Shown piece by piece: positions 10,968-21,460 of a stretch of 64,000 bases of DNA. The translations under genes and the position numbers were made by a program. The notes beneath the pieces are model-generated. The model made no database searches. It was given only the letters and a program-made list of their open reading frames with translations, and had not been told where the DNA came from. Position 1 is the stretch's first letter; every line of letters begins with the position of its first letter. The DNA comes from Rhyacophila brunnea (Eukaryota > Arthropoda > Insecta > Trichoptera > Rhyacophilidae): contig JAGYXB010001046.1 in NCBI GenBank assembly GCA_022495005.1, forward strand, positions 124,001-188,000, given 5' to 3'.

Positions 10968-12017
10968 TAAACTAAAATATCCCAATAATAACCGTTTACA
11001 CCTAAAAGTGCTGACTGTCCCGCTAATCTCATTCTTCGAGCGTAAGCGAGACGCGATGTTGTCAATGTATGGTGCCATTTAACAGGTTGTGAAAATGGTA
11101 AACGTCAAAAATGCCCTGCGTCGCCGTCTAATTAGTATTATTTCAGGCAGATTCGCCACTTTCTTTCAACTGGCTATGCGTATCCGCCATGCAAGTCCCA
11201 ACTACTGCGTTATGTAGGTACATTATTTAAAAATATTACTCACAAAATGAAAATCACATATCCGACGATGCATAGGTACATATAAAAGTCGCATCTAATT
11301 CTTTTTTATGGCCACCGCTGAGTCGTAGGTACCCACTGTAAAAATATTTCTGTATTCTTCTCTGGGTGTGGACGAAGCACTGCTTCAGCTGAAATATAAA
11401 ATAATACTAAATTACGGTTTTGCTTCTCAGAGAAATGAGACCCCACGCAGCATGGTTTATTATATTAATAGACTTTTCTACGATTCATTGATTGACATTC
11501 ATGTTTGAGAGGAAGCTTGATGTATTATTGTATGTATGTCGAGTGTAATTGTTGTTTGGCTTGTTATATAGTGTATATATTAATTATTATATTAAAATAT
11601 AGTGCAGATGTATGAATACTTCATTTTAATGCAATATTGTAGCCAACTTACGTTTAAAATCAACACATCCTTCCTTGTTCGATGCAATGACATTGGTTCG
11701 ATGGCACCCTTTTTGTTAAACATTGTTTAAATAATATTATAATTAATACATAATAATATGTATTTACTGGACACAAAAGTATATAGTTTGCTTATTTCGC
11801 TTTTGATTTTGTTTTAGAACAAACTAGTTTTTTGTATATAAAATTAGCCGTTAATATTTATGTACGTCAAAAACTTTCGATTTTTTCTGTGGACGCCAGC
11901 AGTGCTGCCAGATGAAATAAAAATATGAATTTGCTGAATATTGCCATTAATTTTGCGATTTTTTCCCAAACGAACATTAACTAATTAATACCTCCAAAGT
12001 ACGATAAAAAATTATAA

Positions 12018-12415
12018 GTAGGTAGGTTTTTTATTGTTTAAATATCAAAAATAATTAAATTATATTATGTAATACCTACCCTTTTAAAAAATAACATTTT
12101 TTTAAATTTATGTTTTGTATAATATTACCTACACTATTACAGGATATCTTTCTAAAATAAGTAGGTACGCAAATTAACTATCATGATACAACATTTAGAA
12201 TATTTTTTTTTATTGTTTAGACCTCAAATATAATTAAATAATAAATGCAATACTCTTAAAGTGACATTTTTCTAATTCATTTTTTTGATATATTCCGTGA
12301 TTTATTCCTAAAATAAGTAGGTAGATAGGTACGGTAGTACAAATTTAATAAGTGGGGTTTCCTATTGTTTAAATCTCAAAAATAATTAAATATTATGTAA
12401 TACCCCAGCAATATT
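12018..12415 (+). repeat. Tandem repeat of ~165 bp, about 2.5 copies
   Basis: The order ATTGTTTAAATATCAAAAATAATTAAAT, AATACC, TTTTAAA..ACATTTTT, then CTAAAATAAGTAGGTA recurs from about 12029, 12210 and 12362, with substitutions. It lies just inside the right TIR. Confidence 0.6.
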
Positions 12416-12545
12416 AAATAAATAAACGAACATTCATTATTATATAAAATATTAACACGAAATTAACCATAATAAATAACATAAACAACTAATTTTGAAT
12501 ATTAATCAATATCCCATAATCCATGTTCCCCAATCATCATGTTCT

Positions 12546-12975
12546 TTAAATGCTGTTGATCAGAGAACAATAATCAGTTTAATTCAAATTAATTGAAATA
12601 TGTAAAATCCTAATGTAATTCACAATTTCATTGTATTTGATAAATTTATATTTGTCATGATTTTGTGATAATGTAATATTATATACCATGTCTGGAATAT
12701 TATTCATTTATCATGCTATGTAATGTTATTCATTTATCATGCTATGTAATATTATTCATTTATCATGCTATGTACTATTATTATTTTTGTTGTACATTTA
12801 TATTTCTGCAATAAAAATAATACTTATATCAATTTTTTGACTTTTTATTACCATATTACAATGCACCAGATTATTTAAAAAAAAAAGCCCGCCAGCTACA
12901 CCATGTTGATAGAGAGAGACAGAATATTACTTTAGAGAGAGACAACTTTGAACCAGTAGGTATATTTGAGTGGCA
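12546..12975 (-). repeat. Right terminal inverted repeat with internal triplication
   Basis: Inverted counterpart of 7924-8304. It is longer because a 26-bp unit (TTATTCATTTATCATGCTATG plus five bases) is present three times at about 12700-12777 against once in the left copy. Confidence 0.85.
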
Positions 12976-13587
12976 GGCCCCTGAATGCGAGGGTCTTAAG
13001 TGTAAATATGGCAGGAACAACGTGACAGACAAGATACATTCAGGTTAATGTTAGAAAAGTGTTGCCACAATACTGAAAAGTGTTTACCGTCGAAACTAAT
13101 ATTTATAATAGATACAAACACGTCTTACTTGACACGGTGATACACTTCAATAATAATTAGATATGTTTTGTTGTCAAAACAAAAAAATGGAGCGAAAATG
13201 ATAACAAGCATTTTCTCAATCATAACGAGAGAGGATCTAGGTATTCAAATGGCAAATGGGATGGATTTTTTCAATTTTAAAGTTTTCTTCTACTTACAGA
13301 CGTTGCTAAATACAATATTAATCTTCAACGCAGCAAAATAACATATCTGTCAGTGCAATACAAACAAAATGCCACCCGTATTTTGAGCCAGGCACACGGA
13401 CATTGGGTGTGATTATTTTGCACCATGCACGGATAGACAAGAGAAAGTCAAAAGACATGGCCCTTTGACAATGTCTTGTTCGTTATACTTACTGCTTGAT
13501 CCTTGACTGAATGGGTAGGCAAAAAAGTGTCCCTACTTTATTGTAACAATTGATTTATTATATAGGTTAAAAATAACAGTGAAGGTA

Positions 13588-13636
13588 TTGAGATATCCCG
13601 GGTTCTGTGGCTAGCTCGAGATGTTGGTAAGACCCG
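13588..13636. other. Conserved CCCGGG hairpin
   Basis: ATCCCGGGTTCT and its inverted partner AGACCCGGGAT flank a loop containing GTGGCTAGCTC. The same stem and loop recur at about 59200-59247 in unit 3, so the hairpin is older than the duplication. Confidence 0.5.
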
Positions 13637-13951
13637 GGATTCACAAAATATTAAATAATAAATGAATAGTCTTTCTTTGTTGATCACGTGGCTTTACAAT
13701 ATTTTCAACGGTTATTTTTACAAAAGAAACTTATGTTTATCAGTATTCAAATTAATCTTATATTGTTCCTAATGTTAACTATATCGCTTATATTCTAATT
13801 ATTAATTATCTGAATTCGTTTAATTGTTCGGGAATTCGCGAACTCAATTCCGTGCCTCCGCGACCATGTATTTTCCCACTCTTTTTATATTAAGCAGTGT
13901 TGCCATCTTTTTTTTTTTTTAACTAGCCCCTAATATTAAATAATATCTTTG

Positions 13952-14623
13952 GCTTAGACTATAGTTACATCTAGACGCCACCCGTTGCATTGCTAAATTA
14001 AGCCGCGTGCCTTGCGTTTGGTCTGTGAGCGAGCGAACGCATTTGTCTACAAATGTTCGAGACCATAGACCATTTCGCTAGTGCTCGCCAAAAGTGCTCG
14101 CACTAGACGCTCAGAATTAAAATATAATTTTCTATTTTTTTACGTTATATAGTATTTTTAAGCGGTCAAAATGCAACCATTAGATAAAGATATCCATAAT
14201 TTAAGTTATTTTAAAGAAACACTAGGCCACTGATATTAAAATATATAATAAAATACAAATAAATTATCACAAACATGTATCAACTTACCTTTGAAACGTA
14301 ATACCATCTTCTTGCTTATCAGTACGGCTACCACATTTTAAGACAACACACAGAACCATCTTTTCTACTTAATTAACTAAAAATATTTACCACTGACTTT
14401 ATGTTTAACACCAAAAATATCAATTTTAGCAACACGAGCTCGCAAGTTATCGACGCTGTGTGAAGCGTTTTGCCCCGATTTGATGGCGATACTTTTGGAA
14501 ACTAGCTTACACAAATGTAGACCTTTTATCTTACTCTAGCGCGTGTCGCAGAGATTGTAAGGGTGCCGAATACTTTCTCACTCGCACTCATGCATCGTAT
14601 TTGTTCAGGCCTTGGCTTTCGTC
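13952..14623. mobile_element. ~670-bp insertion in the unit 1 promoter region
   Basis: Unit 3 reads straight through TTTCTTTGGCTTTCG. In unit 1 this is split, with CTTTGGCTT on the left and CCTTGGCTT on the right, which resembles an 8-9 bp target duplication. The insert is richer in GC (GCGAGCGAACGC, GTGCTCGCACTAG). I see no clear TIRs and no coding frame, so the class is unknown. Confidence 0.5.
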
Positions 14624-14833
14624 TCTTTTATTTGGCACAATCACATTCTTTCCTGACATACTATAATAATTATAATTACATACAAATTCTTTCACGCTAA
14701 GTACATGTTGAACATTTTGACAGTTAATCAAGGAATTTTAAACGTTCGTACGCCCACTGTTGACTAGGAGGTCAGATGACGTGGTTACACCTAATAAGTA
14801 ATAATTACGACGTAATTTAGAGGTATATCGGGT

Positions 14834-15810
14834 GTCATCTTATTTACATGATCACACTTTTTTATGATGGCAGCACAACGAAAAAAAGGCTACCTGAGGA
14901 CGCATGCGCACACCGACTAGTTTGAACAACGGTCGGTTGAACTATTTCCGGCGCAAAAAGCGGACGGCTTTTTTACTCGAAGGCAAAGCGAGATTTGCTC
15001 TCTTAGTTTTTGACATCCGTACGAAGCAGAGCTCTCAGTTTCTGACATCGGTACGAAGAACATCACTCTTAAGTTCCGGGTCTCCGGCCGAAGCACATGG
15101 CTCTCAGTTTCTGACGTCTCGAAACGATTAAAATGGGACTCGTTTTCTGGTCGCCCGCCGAAGGACGTCCCTCTCAGGCCATGGAGACGGAAGGAAGCCC
15201 ATGGTCCCGAAACCCTTGAAGACACACGATGGAGGGCCACCTCTCGATTCTGCCTTGGAAGGAATCGAGGGCGAAAGGAGTTGAGATCATTTTATCGTGG
15301 TATTTATTTTAATCCATGTCGTTACGGTCCACCGAAACTAGCATTTTATCTGTTATTTAAATTATCTAAATTATCTTATGGCATTTCAGCTTTATATTTA
15401 CCCTCTCGACTGCTAGTTATTTTTATACATCAATTATTATACCTCCGTTAAAATTTAATACCCGCGTATTATTTAATTATTACCTTTATTATTTTCTCTA
15501 TGCATTTCATAGAGTGGCGCTCAAACCGAGATAACTTATCATTGTGTTTTTATGTATTTTATCATTACAGCAATAAACGAATGAGTAACGCATGCCGACA
15601 GGTGACTGAGGTTTTGGACGTAATGTCAACCTACCCACGACCCTGCTTCCCCGCGTCTCATAGCTCTGCCGCACTCCTATCCTATCCCATTTCCACGCTC
15701 CCCATACGCAGGCGCACCTGCCTTTTCCTCGTAATTCCCATCCAAATCCCATCCTTTCCTACAATCCTTCCCACACTCCCACACCCGTTTTTTCATACGT
15801 TACACGGGAT
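14834..15810. mobile_element. ~970-bp insertion with a GC-rich repeat core
   Basis: Absent from unit 3, which reads TATCGGGAGAGTCTCAATAG across the site. The insert includes the degenerate 33-36 bp repeats at 14966-15210 and a C-rich stretch at 15630-15800. Open frames on both strands here overlap each other and show no domain. Termini and target duplication are not clear. Confidence 0.45.
14966..15210. repeat. Degenerate 33-36 bp tandem repeat, ~6-7 units
   Basis: Units begin CTCT(T/C)AG, have TTTCTGACATCGGTACGAAG or a variant in the middle, and recur at about 14998, 15032, 15065, 15100, 15139 and 15170. The array is much richer in GC than the surrounding DNA. Confidence 0.55.
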
Positions 15811-16002
15811 AGGTCCAATAGTCATGGGTGTAATAGAAAACGCTGTTAGTGTGTATTTGCCATTGGTGAATACGCGTACCTAGTGCTTGAAAATATCGAA
15901 AGGCAAAACCCGAGTGGAAAAAAACTACTCAAATAGAATAGTCCAAAACTTAAATCCAATAAAACACAATTTATTGTTTGATCGCTTACACGGAATAGAC
16001 TT

Positions 16003-17427
16003 TTCAGTATTTCGGCATTTCGACCTAATAAATAATTACGTATTGCGGCAACACTTCTCTTAAATTAATGTTCCGAGGCTCGTTTCATTCAACCTGAATT
16101 AAACAAATCAAATGGAAAGTTAGATTTCTTGAATTTGGGACCGTTTGGCAAAATGTCCACGGGAACGCTTTCTGACGACTAATAATAAAATTAGTTCAAT
16201 TAAAATTAATTCAATAACATATTAGTCTCTAAGCAGATACACATTTATTGAAACGTCAACTTGTATGAAATTCTAACCTATCGTCGTCTACAATAACACA
16301 AATTTAAAACTGTAAAAAATATAAATAATGCTTCTAGAATAGGTAGCCATTTATTTAATTCATTTATAAGATTTATAGGTAAGTACCTATGACAAAAGTT
16401 TTTAAAAATAGCTTTTGCTTAAAGCTTTTCATAATTGCTCACTTGATAGTTTGTATTCATGTCGACAGTATGCAACGCTCGAAATGAAAAAGTTTACAAA
16501 CCGGAGCGCACGACAGTTTTCTGAAGAACAATGCATAGTTAGAAGACATAGATATTATCAATTTTTTGTGTATTTCATAAAAAAAATAGGTATGTTAGAT
16601 TTTCTATTATATGGCCTATCTAGCTCAGGCGGTCAAATTATTTTTCCCACGAAACGGAGCGATAATTTTATCGATTTCAGGAACAGGAATAGCGTTTCGG
16701 TCCATTTCGAGCCCTGACAGTATGATATTGTGACAATCGAACATATTAATTTGATAAAATTCGTTAGGTAAGTACTTAATAATATAAAACCTGATCATTC
16801 CGGGTTGATTTAAGATAGCTTGTAATTTAGAATATCCGTTACAAAATATACGTACCTAAATAAAATGAAAATAAATTCTTGGTCTGACATGATAATAATA
16901 ATTATAAGTGTATAGGTAAGTAATGATATTAAATCCAACTTTTTCCATAGAAAATATGGCTGGATTTTGGGATAATAGGACCAAAAGCGGCTTCATTTCG
17001 CGTATGGTTAGTTATGAATAATATGTATTGATTATTAATCTATAATATACATAATTTGAGTGAACTCCTATGGTTTAAATGTCTTAAATATTGATATGAA
17101 CATCTCACGATATATAAATACTGAATAATTCCCATCATCACTTTGACAGATCGTCATTAGTCTATAGATCGCCCGAATTGGTTTGACGTTTCATGTCAAA
17201 CCATTTCTGATGGTCCGAGAACGGTTTGATTTTCATTAATACACTGAACTAAACGTCTAATCTCAAACCATTTCCGGTCTAATTTCTACTCATACAATTT
17301 GTACGTATATTGTCTATGGTTTAGTTAGATTTGTTTCGTTCAGGTTGAAAGATAGGAATATTTCAGTATCTCGGCCATTGACAATAAATAATTATGTTTT
17401 GCGGCAACACTTCTCTTAAATTAATGT
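16003..17427. repeat. Promoter segment duplicated around a 1.3 kb insert
   Basis: A block of about 63 bp (CAGTATTTCGGC...TTGCGGCAACACTTCTCTTAAATTAATGT) occurs at 16003-16069 and again at 17363-17427. Unit 3 has it once (59995-60058). The insert between has inverted ends TTCAACCTGAA..AAACAAATC (16090 and, reversed, 17345). It shares a stretch with 5270-5640 (CTGAACTAAACGT, AAACCATTTCTGA). Confidence 0.55.
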
Positions 17428-17474
17428 ACCTTGAATGTATCCAGTTTGTCACGTTCTTCCTTTCTAACATTAAA

Positions 17475-17621
17475 ATGGACGTAAAGCGAGAATGTGATGG
17501 AGAACAATCTGATACAGAAGGCAGGCCTTTGTTTGACACGCAGACTAGCCACCCAATCAGCCCGGAAGTTCGCACTCATGTACAGCAGGAGAATGCCGAC
17601 GTTTCAAGTTGCAATTTCGAG
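17475..17621 (+). CDS. G1p exon A (first coding exon)
   Basis: Start exon of 49 codons: MDVKRECDGEQSD, then THVQQENADVSSCNFE, ending GAG|GTTAGT in phase 0. VKRE and VQQE are (or resemble) psi-K-x-E motifs. The ATG is chosen because exon A begins at this Met in five of the six genes, with conserved leader sequence (GTCACGTTCTTCCT) before it. The next exon (17904) is broken off by a Copia element, so this gene copy probably no longer makes its normal protein. Confidence 0.8.
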
Positions 17622-17903
17622 GTTAGTTTTTGGAAACTGATTTCTCTTACAATTACGCTGTATTGCGAAAAACAACGATTAATATATTATTATAATATGT
17701 CTCTTTTTTATAAACTGCGTAGATATATATAATGATTTTAAACGTTGATTTAAAAAATAACTCGATTTTACATTTTGACAGCTACGATACATTTGTGATT
17801 TAGATTAGGGCAGGTTATCTTCTAATTCATTTTGACTATAATCAGTCATTGAAAGTGAAAGTGGTTTTACTGTGTTAACTGTTAACCATAATGTTTCTTT
17901 CAG

Positions 17904-17948
17904 TATCTTTTAGCGGACCTCTCTAATATAAAACCTGAGACGGATGAT
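17904..17948 (+). pseudogene. G1p exon B remnant
   Basis: After a TTTCTTTCAG acceptor, YLLADLSNIKPETDD is identical to the start of G3p exon B. After GATGAT the sequence departs from unit 3 and runs, through about 16 unrelated bases, into the reversed Copia RT region. About 37 codons and the donor are lost. Confidence 0.85.
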
Positions 17949-17954
17949 TTACTA

Positions 17955-20927
17955 TCAAATACTATATAACGCTTTCTCTAGTTTGCGGACTTTATTTTTT
18001 TCTTTTTGATAGCCTTTTGGCTGGTAAATATAAACTTCGCTTTTAACTGGTCCATTGAGAAATGCGGTCTCAACGTCCATCTGGTCAATGAAGAGATTAT
18101 TCGTTGTGCAATAACTCACAAGAATTTTAAAAGTTAACATTTTTCCCACGGGGGAATAAACGTTTTCCAAGTGTTCTCTTTGTTGAAAGCCGCGTACTAC
18201 TAGACGCGCTTTACATGTATCATCGCTCTTTCTTTTAAATATCCATTTAACATCGATTATTTTCTTATCAGTCGGCTTTTCGACTAGACACCATGTTTTG
18301 TTTTTATTTAGACAGTTAATTTCTGAATCCATCGCCGCTCGCCAATGGTCAGAGTCTTTTGAGGTTATAGCTTCCTCATATGTACTTGGCGCATTTGCGT
18401 TTATGTAATTAACGTATATACAGTGAGCTATAGGATTTCCGTAACGCTCGACTGTCTTTTTTTCGCGTGTGGATACTCGTCTAGTTTTAACTTTGACCGA
18501 TTCGCTCGCCTGTTCATTTTCAACAAATACTTCATTATCATTATCATTTTCACGCTCATTTTCACTTTCGCTCAATTCGATCTCCGAGCCCTGCTCATTT
18601 AGATCAATGTTTACACGGTTTTGTGATTCGTTATTTCCGTCGAAAGTGTTTTCATTAGTCTGATTTTCTAGGCATATTAGTCTTGTACCTTTTTCGATAA
18701 CCTGCACATGTCTTGCCTCGATCACCTTATTTTTAACCAAAACTCGGTACCCGAAATGTGTATATCCTACGAGTACTCCGATTTGTGACTTATCGTCCCA
18801 TTTTTTTCTGTTTATTTCCGGAATTCGGACAAAAACTCTTGAGCCATAAATTTTTAAATGTTTGGCTTTCGGCTTAACCCCGAAAAATATTTCATAAGGC
18901 GTTTTATTCTCGCACGTATTTGCGATAGTTCGATTTTTTAAATAGGCAACTGTATTTATTGCCTCGGGCCAATAAATTTTACTTATGCGCGCCTCTTTAA
19001 TTAAACATCTTGCTATATCCATTGCTGATCTATTATAACGTTCAGCGACTCCATTGAGTTCGTGTACGTTTGTCGGACATGGTAAAATTTCGATTCCCTT
19101 TTTGTTTGCAAATTCGTATATTTCTCGATTTAAATATTCGGTCCCCTTATCGCATTGCAATCTTTTTATTGATTTCCCGAATTGATTCTCTACAAAGTTA
19201 ATGTGATTTTTGAGACACTCGGCCGTTTCTGATTTATTTTTTATACAATAAATTTTTGCACATTTGCTGTAATCGTCTATGACAGTCAAAAAGTATTTTT
19301 CACCTTTATAGCCCACAATATTGTGCGGACCGTTTAGATCGGTGTGTATTATTTCGTTTATCGCTGTTGTTTTCGCGCAGTGATTTTCGAAAGGTAAATT
19401 TGCCATTTTACTTTCAATACATGTCGCGCATTTCATTTCTTGTTTTTCAAGATGGTCTGGTAGTCCATCAAGTAACTTATCTTTTACTATTTTTTCTAGA
19501 TATCTAAAGTTTACATGGCCTAACGCACGATGCCACTTTTCCTTTTTTGTTAATCTCGTTGTATTTGTGAAGGCTTCATTTGGATAATCATTGTATGTAC
19601 TAATCTTGCTTGAATCTTTAGGATTTTTTACACAGCTAGTCATGTAGTATAAATCATTTATTTTATTAGCCACTGCTATAAGGTTTCTGGTTTTTTTATC
19701 AAAGATTTTGGCGTTTGAATCGCGCGCTACTATTGTGCAATTTTGTGTTATTTTTGAAAAACTTAACAGATTTTTCTTTAAACCTTCTACTAAATAGACG
19801 TTTTTTAGTTCTACTGGCTCAACATTGTTATGGTTTTTAAAGTAACTTACAATATTTCCCACTTTTGTTGCTCGCAACTTTTTTCCGTCGGGTAGGTTTA
19901 CGTCGATTGGCTCTTTAAGCTCAACGCAACTTGAATAGAACTTATCGCTTTTCACTAGGTGATCTGTGCACCCGCTATCGAGTAGCCACTTTATTTCACT
20001 CTCACTTGTTTCTTCACTGTTTACACTGAGTTTATGATGATTAACTTGAAGAGCCCACGTCTTCAAGTTTTGTTGTTGTTGCTGCTGCTCGATGCCTCTG
20101 CCTCGGCTGCCGCCTCGCTGGTATCTGGTGCCTCTGCCTCTGTGATATCCAAATTTCTCGTAATTGTTTTTGTTCGTCGGCTGTTGTGATGTATTGCCGC
20201 TGTTTCTGGTGCTGGGCCCATATCCCTGCTGTAGATTGTCGGTTTGATTTGCGAACCAACACTGTTGCTGCTTGTGTCCTTGCTTATTACATATATAGCA
20301 CAGGCCTTTTGTTTTTGTTTTCGTATTGAACGTGCCGACATTCGTCTTTTGTGAATTTTCCGTGTTTGTTAGGCTTTTTTCCCTGATTTTCGATTTGACA
20401 TATTCCATTGTTTGTTTTTCCGTCGGAACTATGTCAATGAAATCACCTATCGCACTATAGCTTAACGGTAGTGCCTTTATTAAATATCTTATCTGCTCTT
20501 CTTGTTGAAGAGTACCACCTGCATTTACATATTCATTGCAGGATTTCTGGAAGTCTAAGAAGAAATCATCGACTGTTGCATAGTTTTTCATTTTAATTTC
20601 CTCGATTTTTGACCTGCAGATTATCTGCATCGGCGTTGATTTCGTTGAGTGTATTTCATCTAGTTTTTTCAGCATTGTCAATGTCGTGTCGCAGTTCTTG
20701 ATAAATTCTAATTGGCTATCGGAAACTGCACTAATTAGAATAGTTTTGGCTTTTAAATCTAGTTTTTTCCATTCCGCATATTTTTCTGTTGTTTCCATTG
20801 TTCGGATTGCTGGCGCTTGACACTCGTTGTATTCTAGAATGTTCAGCAACCTGTATTTCCAGCTATTGTAATTCCTTCCTTCGAAGATTGGTATATTTAC
20901 CTCTGTGATCTTCGTTAGATTTGCCAT
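17955..20927 (-). CDS. Copia gag-pol polyprotein, truncated in RT
   Basis: A frame of 990 residues. Gag-like N terminus; CCHC zinc knuckle at about 210-223 (CYICNKQGHKQQQC); Gln run at about 281-286; protease DSG at 317-319 (WLLDSGCTDH). Integrase HHCC residues are H466, H471, C500 and C503, and the DDE catalytic residues are D530, D593 and E629. RT begins at about 860 and the first catalytic Asp is seen at 951 (QMDVETAFLNG). The frame ends EKALYSI, where the family normally continues ALYGLKQ. The YxDD box and RNase H are absent. The frame is otherwise open, so the element is fairly young, but it cannot transpose by itself. The last codons are flanking filler. Confidence 0.92.
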   Translation of the reverse strand: MANLTKITEVNIPIFEGRNYNSWKYRLLNILEYNECQAPAIRTMETTEKYAEWKKLDLKAKTILISAVSDSQLEFIKNCDTTLTMLKKLDEIHSTKSTPMQIICRSKIEEIKMKNYATVDDFFLDFQKSCNEYVNAGGTLQQEEQIRYLIKALPLSYSAIGDFIDIVPTEKQTMEYVKSKIREKSLTNTENSQKTNVGTFNTKTKTKGLCYICNKQGHKQQQCWFANQTDNLQQGYGPSTRNSGNTSQQPTNKNNYEKFGYHRGRGTRYQRGGSRGRGIEQQQQQQNLKTWALQVNHHKLSVNSEETSESEIKWLLDSGCTDHLVKSDKFYSSCVELKEPIDVNLPDGKKLRATKVGNIVSYFKNHNNVEPVELKNVYLVEGLKKNLLSFSKITQNCTIVARDSNAKIFDKKTRNLIAVANKINDLYYMTSCVKNPKDSSKISTYNDYPNEAFTNTTRLTKKEKWHRALGHVNFRYLEKIVKDKLLDGLPDHLEKQEMKCATCIESKMANLPFENHCAKTTAINEIIHTDLNGPHNIVGYKGEKYFLTVIDDYSKCAKIYCIKNKSETAECLKNHINFVENQFGKSIKRLQCDKGTEYLNREIYEFANKKGIEILPCPTNVHELNGVAERYNRSAMDIARCLIKEARISKIYWPEAINTVAYLKNRTIANTCENKTPYEIFFGVKPKAKHLKIYGSRVFVRIPEINRKKWDDKSQIGVLVGYTHFGYRVLVKNKVIEARHVQVIEKGTRLICLENQTNENTFDGNNESQNRVNIDLNEQGSEIELSESENERENDNDNEVFVENEQASESVKVKTRRVSTREKKTVERYGNPIAHCIYVNYINANAPSTYEEAITSKDSDHWRAAMDSEINCLNKNKTWCLVEKPTDKKIIDVKWIFKRKSDDTCKARLVVRGFQQREHLENVYSPVGKMLTFKILVSYCTTNNLFIDQMDVETAFLNGPVKSEVYIYQPKGYQKEKNKVRKLEKALYSI

Positions 20928-21121
20928 TTTTTTTTTTTTTTTTTTTTCTTTATTGAATTATTTTGCAGCCTTACGCCGCCACTGCGTTTCACTTAATTAA
21001 GCGGTCGGTTTTCTGATCCGCTGTGATCGCACTTGTATTATTGTTACCGTGAACCCGCGGTACAATTTACGGAGCACTGGTTTTACGTTCTAAACCACGT
21101 TGCACTAGTTTTATATTTCAA

Positions 21122-21137
21122 CCACGTTCTGCTTCCA
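21122..21137 (-). other. Copia primer-binding site candidate
   Basis: Directly after the LTR end (CAACA) the minus strand reads TGGAAGCAGAACGTGG. The initial TGG plus a purine-rich stretch is the usual form for a tRNA primer site. The tRNA was not identified. Confidence 0.5.
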
Positions 21138-21460
21138 TGTTGGGATAATGGATCGTTTAGAGGATGTTAAATTATGAACATGGTTTTCTTCATATGATTA
21201 ACTTTATTATTATCATCATCATGAATAATAATATACAGAGTAAAATATTACATTGATTATGCGACCGTTACAATAGACCTTCGATTATACACTGATGTCA
21301 CGCCGGACACTCAAGTGAACATTTAACTGTAATTAGTATTAATTAGTATTTAGCATTGGCGGACAGCCAGTGCCGTAGTTAAACGTATTAATAATATTCT
21401 TATATTATTACTTATAATATTTAGTTATGTTATTATATTAGACGGCTATATATATCAACA
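21138..21460 (-). repeat. Copia 5' LTR (323 bp)
   Basis: Bounded on the minus strand by TGTTG and CAACA, perfect 5-bp inverted termini, with a TATATTATTATT promoter-like stretch inside. No second copy is present in the window. Confidence 0.7.

Larger units (their letters stand above)
7899..12981. mobile_element. 5.08 kb element with ~400-bp terminal inverted repeats
   Basis: The two ends are long inverted repeats (about 7924-8304 and 12546-12975). They share GGTTCAAAGTTGTCTCTC, GTGTAGCTGGCGGGCTTTT and several hundred further bases at high identity. The element sits between two copies of TGAATGCGAG (7889-7898 and 12982-12991); unit 3 has a single TGAGTGCGAG at 58493-58502, the empty site. Contents: an internal direct duplication (about 8218-8700 and 9523-9865), a small spliced reading frame on the minus strand, a tRNA-derived SINE and a tandem repeat of about 165 bp. 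No transposase is recognised. Target duplications of 9-10 bp and long TIRs are known for Mutator-like elements, but the outermost 20 bases do not match well, so the superfamily is uncertain. It looks like a non-autonomous cargo-bearing TIR element. Confidence 0.8.
12992..17474. promoter_or_regulatory. Unit 1 divergent promoter region, expanded by insertions
   Basis: This lies between the two head-to-head exon A copies of unit 1. It matches the 1.5 kb region of unit 3 (58596-60110) in pieces. 12992-13950 matches 58600-59570, 14624-14830 matches about 59580-59790, 15811-16070 matches about 59797-60060, and 17365-17474 matches 59997-60110. The blocks absent from unit 3 are about 13952-14623, 14834-15810 and 16070-17365. 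A GGCAACAC word occurs 72 bases before the G1p ATG (17403) and in reverse at 13059 on the G1m side. Confidence 0.6.
17965..21460 (-). mobile_element. Truncated Ty1/copia LTR retrotransposon
   Basis: Minus-strand element with a 5' LTR, a primer-binding-like site and one long gag-pol frame that stops inside reverse transcriptase. RNase H, the rest of RT and the 3' LTR are missing at the left end, where the element abuts exon B of G1p. The order protease-integrase-RT is diagnostic of Copia. The missing half suggests a deletion that removed the 3' half of the element together with the rest of exon B. Confidence 0.9.

Noticed and set aside
15500..15883. 127-codon plus frame overlapping an 81-codon minus frame
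   Set aside because: Both lie in the C-rich insert of unit 1, overlap each other and show no family features.
16415..16717. 100-codon plus frame
   Set aside because: Falls within the repeat-like insert between the duplicated promoter blocks; no domain and no counterpart.
18469..18663. Ser/Leu-rich plus-strand frame, and alternative frames at 20041-20341
   Set aside because: Antisense or out-of-frame shadows of the Copia polyprotein.
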